Shown here: piece by piece, positions 18,351 to 24,699 of the stretch
Layout: the number at the start of each line of letters is the position of its first letter
Numbering within the stretch: the first letter of the stretch is position 1
The notes under the pieces: generated by a model
Seen by the model: the letters and a program-made list of their open reading frames with translations, nothing else
What the model was told of the DNA's origin: nothing
Database searches by the model: none
From: Reclinomonas americana ATCC 50394
Taxonomy: Eukaryota; Jakobida; Jakobea; Jakobida
Reading direction: 5' to 3'
NCBI GenBank assembly: GCA_048213135.1
Contig: PS015167.1
Location: 33,858-58,556, forward strand
DNA length: 24,699 bases
Made by a program: the position numbers and the translations under genes

Positions 18351-21300
18351 CGAGTTGACGAGGTCGGTGTAGATGCGGTGCACGAGGCCAGTACGCGTCT
18401 TCCAGAACGGAATGTCGGCGTTGGTCATGTAGTCGGCCGTGTACAGCTGCACGTACGAGGCATTGGTGGCCGGGCTGAACGACACACCGCGCTCCGCGAT
18501 CATGATGGCACCAGCGTCGGCGCGCAGGTCGTTCGTGAACGACGACACACCTGGCAACAAAAAACAAGAAGTCAGCAACACACGTTTCACCTCTTGCGCC
18601 CTCCTCTCCCCTCTTCCCTCTCCCATCGAAAACGCACCAGCAACCGACAGAGTCGCCGAGGCATTGCTGAGGCTGACGTTGCCGGTCAGCGTGCTGACGC
18701 CGGCCACGGACAGCGTGCCTCCGAGGGTGGTGGCGCCGAGGTTCACCGTCAGCGTGTTGCTCGCCGAGATGGTCACGTTGCCGTTCAAGGTGCTGGTGTC
18801 CGACACGACCAGCTTGGCGCCGAGCGTGGCGTTGCCGGCCACAGACAATGTGCCATTCAGCGTGGTCACACTGCTCGTGCCGACCGTGAAGTTGAAGCCG
18901 TTCGAGATGGCGACATTGTTGCTAAATGTCGAGGCGCCGCCAACCGAAAGCGTGCCCGAGAGCGCCGTCGCACCGGCTGTCACACTCAGACCGCCGCCAA
19001 AGCTGGCGAGTCCAGTGGTCACTGTGAATGTGGCTCCCGTGCCGACAGTCACCGTGTTCTGTGAGGAGCGACAAGAGAAGCACAAGAGTGAGATCACACA
19101 AAAAAAAAACATGGTATCATCATCATGGACTGCTGCTACACAACGCAACATTGAGAGTGGCAACACCAGCCAGCGTGAATGCGCCGGCCATGGTAGTGGT
19201 GCCGTTGCCGACGACCAGATTGACGCCAGGTGAAATGGTCACCGTGTTGCCAAAAGTGGAGGTGCCCGTCGCCGACAGGCTCGTCACCGTCGTCACACCC
19301 GTGACGTTGACAGTGCCGGCAAAGGTGCTGGCGCCGTTGCCCATGGCAAAGGTGCGCGAGTTGCTGATCGTCACGTTGCCGTCAATGTTGGTTGAGCCGT
19401 TGACGGACAGCGCGTTGTTCAAAATGGTCACGCCCGCCACCGTCAGCGCGCCGCCAAAGGTCACCGCGCCAGTGCCCACAGTGAGCGTCGAGGTTCCATT
19501 GATGGCCACGTTACCGGAGAAGGTACCTGATTTTTTTTTCGCATCGACAGACAGACAATGAGACGAACAGCAATAGATAAAAAGAGATGTAATGGCTACG
19601 CACCCGCCGCAGTGGTCACACCACCCGTCAGCGTCGCCAAACCGGTGACCGCGAGTGTGCCGCCGAGAGTGCTGGCGCCGGCATTCACGCTGAATGTGTT
19701 GGCGTTGAGCACAGCGAGCGAGCCGTCAAAGCTGGCGGCCTTGCCCGTGATCGAGCCCGTAAACGTGGACGTCAGACCGGTCACCGACAGAGTGCCGCCA
19801 ATGGTGGTGGCACCCGTGGTCACCGTGAATGTCGAGCCGCCACCGACAGACACGTTGCCGCTGAATGTGGCAGCCTGAGCAACCAGACTGGCGCTGAGGG
19901 TGGTCGCACCCGTGACGCCGAGCGTGCCGCCGAGAGTGGTGGCACCGCCGGTGGCCACCGAGAAGCTGTTGCCGTTCAGCACCGACAGGTTACCGTCAAA
20001 GTTGCCGGCCTTGGCAGACAGCGCACCCGACAGCGTCGTCAGGCCGGTTACGCTCAACGAGCCACCGAGCGACGTCGCGCCAGTGCCGACCGTAAACGTG
20101 TTGGCATTCTGCACCGCCACTGCGCCATTAAAGGTGGCATCCTTGGCGGCGACAGTGGCCGCAAACGTGCTAATGCCGCCCACCGACAGCGTTCCAGACA
20201 GCGACGTGGCACCCGTCGACACCTAACGCAAAAGAAAACCAAGGAGGTGAGTACACGAGCGCGGATGGATACAAAGAGTGTGCGTGTCTGTGCAAAGTTG
20301 GCACGCACCGTCAAGGTGGCGCCCGTGCCCAGAGTCACGTTGCCGTTGAGCGTGCTGGTGCCGGCGACAGTCAGCGTGCTGGAGAGGGTGGTGGCCAAGG
20401 TCACGCCGAGGGTGCCGCCAATGGTGGCGTTGCCCGAGACGAGCGACAGGTTGATGCCCGTGTCGAGGGTGACCGCGCCCTTGAACAGCGACGTCGAGTT
20501 GACCGTGAGCGCCGCGAGCGTGGTCGCTCCCGTGACCGTGGCCGTGCCGCCAACCGTCAGGTTGCCCGACGTGAGTGCCAGGTTACCCGCCGACAGAGTT
20601 GCGCCGCCAGAGAATGTCGCCAAGCCGGCCACACTGAGCGTGCTCGACAGCGTGGCGGCACCCGAAATGGCCGCCGTGCCCGACAGCGTCGTTGCACCGC
20701 CGACAGTCAGCGTGTTGGTGCCGCTCACCGTCACATTGCCGCCAAACGTCGACGCCGCACCCGTCGACACACCACCGGTGAGGGTGGCCAGGCCGGTCAC
20801 ACCGAGTGTGCCGCCAAATGTCGCCGCACCGGCACCGACAGAGAAGGTGCTGGTGGCACCCGTCACTGCATACGAGTGAAGAAAAGGTGAGTAAAAAAAT
20901 GATTCTATGGAAGAGAATGAAGGAGAAACGCACCAGCGACAGCTCCCGTAAACGTCGCCGCAACACCATTGAGCGAGCCACTGAGCGTCGTCAAACCACC
21001 CACCGACAGAGCGCCAGTGAGGGTGGAGGCACCGGCGACCGACAAGGTGCCAGGTGTGCCCGTCACAGCCAGCGAGCCGTCGAATGTGGCCGCCTGTGTA
21101 AAGTACACGATAAGTGACATACTCGGGAAATAAAAACTCACAGACAAACAGACAACAATAAACAAACAAACCTTGCCCGACACCGCCTGCAGGGTGGTGG
21201 CGCCAGCGGAGACTGTTAGGCCGCCACCCAGCGTGACCAGACCAGTGCCGACAGTGAGCTGCGAGGCACCAGAGAGCGTCACGTTGGCGGCAAACGTGGA

Positions 21301-24300
21301 GGCGCCGCCAATCGACAACGTGCCCGTTGCCGAGGCGTTGCCCGTCACGCTGACACCACCGCCGAGCGTCGTCAGACCCGTGCCGACCGTGAACGTGTTG
21401 GCGTTGGAGACGGCCACGGCGCCGTTAAAGGTGGCACCGACGCCACTCAGTGCCGCCGACAGCGTGGTGGCACCAGTCACATTCAGCGCGCCGCCGAGCG
21501 TCACCAGTCCGGCGCCCGTCGTCAGCGTCGTGGTCATGCCGACAATCGACACGTTGCCATTCAACGTGGTGGTACCATTGGCAACCACGCTTGACGCAAA
21601 TGTGCTGGCACCGCCAACAGACAGCGAGCCCGTCATGGTGGTGGCTCCAGTTCCAATCGACACCGCCTGCCCATCAGACACCGTCACCGGTTTCTGGAAG
21701 AGCGCGGCACCGTTCGTGGTCAATCCGCCAGTCAGTGTGGCCACGCCGGCCACCGCCAGTGTGCCTCCGAGGGTGGTGGCACCCGTTCCGACCGTCAGAG
21801 TGCTCGTGCCGGTAATCTGCGCAGAGTTGTGTGAGTAATCAAGCAATCAAAAAAACAAGAAATTGAAAATAGAACGCACTGAAACGTTGCCGCTATGCGT
21901 GGCACCGGCACCGACAAACGGTTGGCTAAACGTGGCCACACCGCTGACCAACAGCGTGCTCGACAGAGTGGTAGCGCCGCCGACCGCCAGTGTGTTGCTG
22001 CCGAGCACAGTCACGGCCGCACCGAAATCGGCACCACCCGTCAGTGTCGACTTGCCCAGCACCAAGGCCGTGCCGCCCACAGAAATGGCACCCGAGGTCG
22101 AGAAGAGACCGGTGCCGAGTGTGAGCGTATTGGTGCCCGAGATGCTCACATTGTTGTTCAGCGTCGCAGTACCAGTGACGACAATGTTGCCGGTAAACGT
22201 CGAGGAACCGCCGACACTCAGAGCGCCAGTCAAGTTGGCGGGTCCGCCCTGCACACGCAGCTCGGAACCGGTGCCCACAGTCACCGCGCCCGTCAACGTC
22301 GAAATGCCGCCCACCGACAATGTCGTGGACACTGTGGCAGCGCCAGTCACCGACAAGCCGCCGCCGAGCGTGCTCAGACCAGTGCCAGTGGTGAATGTGC
22401 CCGATCCGCTAATCGACACGTTGCCGTTGAAGAGCGCATTGCCGCCGACGGTCAGCGTGGTGCTCGCCGTCACGGCACCGGTCACGGTCAGAGTGCCGGC
22501 CATGGCCGAGGCGCCGGTGCCGACCGTAAACGTGGCCGCATTCGCCACCGTCACGTTGCCGTTGAGGGTCGAAGTGCCCGTCACGGCCAGCGAGCCACCG
22601 AGAATCGTGGCACCGGTGCCGACGGTGAAATTGTTGGCGTTGGTGATGGTGACCGAGTTCTGGAACGTGACCGGCTGGCTGGCAGTGATTGTGCCGGAGA
22701 ACGTCGACGCGCCACCAACACTGAGCGAGCCCGTCAGCGTGGTGGAGCCGCCGGTCACCGTCAGCGGCTGGTTCGTGGACAGCGTCACCGCACCGTTGAA
22801 GGTGGCGGCGCCTGTGGTCAACGACGTCAGCGTGGTGATGCCGGCCGACAGAGTTCCGTTAATGGTGCACCCTCCGTCGCCAATGGTCACGGCGTTGCCG
22901 TTCGACACCGTAATGGCGCCGTTGAAACGCGAAGTCGAGTTGGCCGTCAGCGCACCATTCAAGGTCGCCACACCAGCCACCGTCAGTGCACCGCCGAGGG
23001 TGGTGGCACCCGTGCCCACTGTCACCGTGTTGGTGCCCGACACACTCACACTGTTGTTGAAGGTGCTGGCGCCAGAGACAGTGACAGCGCCGCCGAGTGT
23101 GGTCACACCACTGGTGACCGTCAGCGAAATGCCCGTGTCCACCGTCACATTGCCCTTGAAGAGCGACGTGCCATTCACTGTCAGCGCACCGCCCAGTGTC
23201 GCAGCGCCCGTGCCGGTGGTGAACGTGCTGGCCGCGCCAGAAATGGACACGGACGAGCTGAACGTCGATGTGCCACCAACACTGAGCGTGCTCGTCAAGG
23301 TGGTGGCGCCAGTCACCGCCAGCGTACCGCCCAGGGACGAGGCGCCTGCTCCGACAGAGAACGTGGTCGTCATGCCGCTCACCGACACGTTGCCGTTGAA
23401 GGTGGCGGTGCCGTTGGCAATCAGAGCGCCGGTCAGCGTGCTGCCGCCAGTCACCGCCAGCGTACCACCGAGCGCAGTTGCGCCGCCGACCACGGTAAAC
23501 GTGCTCGTGCCAGTGACACTGGTGTTGCCGGCAAACGAGGCCGTGGAGGACGTGGCAAGTGTCGTCAGCGTGGTTGCGCCGGTCACCGACACGGCGCCCA
23601 AGAACGAGCTCAGTCCAGTGCCCGAGGTGAAGGTGTTGGCGCCGCTAATGACCACCGCGCCACCCAAGGTGGTCGCGCCGGCCGTCGTCAGTGCCTGCAC
23701 ATTGGTGGCACCGGCCGACACCGTCAGACCACCGCCAAGAGTGGTGAGACCAGTGCCGACAGTCAGCGTCGACGGAGACACAATGTTGACGGGGTTGTTG
23801 AAGGTGACGGCTCCAGAGAAGCTGGTGGCACGCAGAGTTGTGATGCCCTGCGCCTCGAAATCGCCCAACAGCAACACCTTGCCAGTGCCGACATTGACCG
23901 TGTTGGTGCCGGAGACCGACAGCGTACCGTTCAGCGTGGTGGCACCAGCCACCGTCAGCGAGCCACCGAGAGTGGTGGCGCCAGTTGCCACCGTAAATGT
24001 AGAGCTGTTGGTGACCAACGTAGCGCCACGGAACTCCGCCGTCGAGGCCGCCGTAAAGGCACCGCTAATCGTCGTCACGCCCGAGGTCACCGAGAGGCCG
24101 CCACCCAGCGTTGTCAGACCAGTAGTGGTGCTGAGCGTGGAGCCGCCAAGCAAAGCAACATTGCCGGAGAAGTTGGCCGCGTTCGCCGTGAGCGTGCCAG
24201 TCAGAGTGGTCGCGCCCGTCACCGAGAGGGAGCCGCCGAGTGAGGTGGCGCCAGTGCCCACCGTGAGAGTGTTGGCACCGGAGAACAGCACGTTGCCGGT

Positions 24301-24699
24301 GAACGTGGTGATGCCGCCAACCGACAGCGTGCCCGTCAGCTTAGTGTTGCCCGTCACCGTCAGGTCGCCGCCAAGAGCCGTGGCAAACGTGCCGCTGACC
24401 GTCAGCGTGTTGTTGACAGTCGTCACACCGTTCAGCGAGGCTGTGCCGGCGGCCACCAACGGACCGTTAAAGGTCGAGGTGCCCGTGCCCACCGTGAAGG
24501 AGAACAAGTTCGCGATCGCCACGTTGTTGTTGAACTGCGAGGCACCCGATACGGTGAGCGGACCGCCAATCGTCACTGTGCCGGTGCCCGTGGTCACCGT
24601 GTTCGTACCCGACACCACGAGGTTGCCGTTGAGGGTGGACACACCACCGACAGTGAGCGTGTTGCTCAGTGTTGTGCCGCCCGTCACCGCCAGAGTTGA
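17946..24699 (-). CDS. Giant beta-solenoid fibre protein with C-terminal peptidase S74 chaperone domain, 5' end off the window
   Basis: Exons in transcript order: >24699-21880, 21816-21172, 21093-20934, 20865-20309, 20222-19604, 19526-19150, 19058-18638, 18550-17946 (stop TAG). All phases agree, giving 2,067 residues so far with no N-terminus seen. About 1,870 residues are repeats such as TTLGGSLSVTGATTL and STFSGNVSISGTNTFTVGTG. Next come a non-repeat neck (GVSSFTNDLRADAGAIMIAE to FWKTRTGLVHRIYT), the S74 domain and a coiled-coil end (EEQNRKLREQEQQINSLTAR). In phage and giant-virus fibres, S74 domains trimerise a beta-helical stalk and then cut themselves off. By analogy this should be a trimeric filament, possibly extracellular or at the cell surface. 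No signal peptide can be checked. Seven short introns (63-91 bp) make it a genuine eukaryotic gene, perhaps of viral or bacterial ancestry. Tail-fibre names assigned by similarity would overstate what is known. Confidence 0.92.
18560..24699 (-). repeat. Protein-level super-repeat of 44-45 residues, about 40 copies
   Basis: Each unit (132-135 bp) is three rungs of about 12 residues plus an 8-residue piece: TTLGGxLSVTGA, TTLxGTLSVGGx, STFxGNVxVSGx, TFTVGTGA. Copies differ but keep the small-residue turns (GG, GN, TG). The periodicity predicts a right-handed beta-solenoid or triple beta-helix. The DNA repeats are too diverged to be a simple satellite. The array is interrupted by introns whose positions do not follow the repeat phase strictly. 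Confidence 0.9.

Noticed and set aside
17946-18550. MYRF-type membrane-tethered transcription factor
   Set aside because: The S74 domain matches the type, but there is no DNA-binding domain in the visible part and no transmembrane segment after it.
21895-24243. 782-residue open frame on the plus strand, opposite the fibre gene
   Set aside because: It is antisense to the S74 gene. The repeat's codon use happens to lack stops on the other strand, and the product is Arg/Gly/His-rich with no domain.
18560-24699. Regular DNA repeat that might be read as a CRISPR array or satellite
   Set aside because: The repeats are diverged coding units of 132-135 bp in one continuous reading frame, without constant repeats and unique spacers.
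17946-24699. Integrated phage or virus, or bacterial contamination
   Set aside because: The fibre gene has seven introns, and its neighbours are eukaryotic genes. No capsid, terminase or polymerase is nearby.

Overview
This window is nuclear DNA from a GC-rich, intron-dense eukaryote, most likely a single-celled protist. The evidence is four protein genes split by GT-AG introns, a kinesin, long microsatellites and scaffold gaps of N. I cannot name the species. The genome is very uneven: 2.6 kb of repeats separates one gene pair, while other neighbours lie only 50 and 81 bp apart.

Layout. (1) Minus strand, 5388 to <1: a nine-exon gene that runs off the left edge. It encodes an acidic N-terminus, a ubiquitin-like fold and a long coiled coil. 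Its introns carry local tandem repeats and a microsatellite cluster around a 447-bp gap. (2) 5389-8035: a divergent intergenic region with a gap, simple repeats and a degenerate satellite-like array at 6893-7810. (3) Plus strand, 8036-16440: a large kinesin gene, at least 17 exons plus exons lost in two gaps. It has a proline-rich N-terminus, a canonical motor (closest by eye to KIF12/kinesin-16) and a tail of more than 1,000 residues that is basic and Ser/Pro-rich. (4) Minus strand, 17864-16491: a three-exon, 371-residue leucine-rich-repeat protein, convergent with the kinesin. (5) Minus strand, >24699 to 17946: an eight-exon gene of at least 2,067 residues. It encodes about 40 copies of a 44-45-residue beta-solenoid super-repeat and ends in a peptidase S74 intramolecular chaperone (SDERLK) plus a coiled coil. 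This is the architecture of a phage or giant-virus fibre protein, but here it is an intron-bearing eukaryotic gene.

No operon or pathway clearly links the genes. The kinesin and the coiled-coil/ubiquitin-like protein could both be cytoskeletal, which is inference only. The two most notable signals are the self-cleaving, fibre-like S74 gene and the recurrent 5' splice site GTTGCG. That donor is used by 10 of the 32 introns I could resolve, across three genes, each time with reading-frame phase and protein continuity preserved.

All exon models are by-eye reconstructions checked by phase arithmetic. They have not been confirmed with transcripts.
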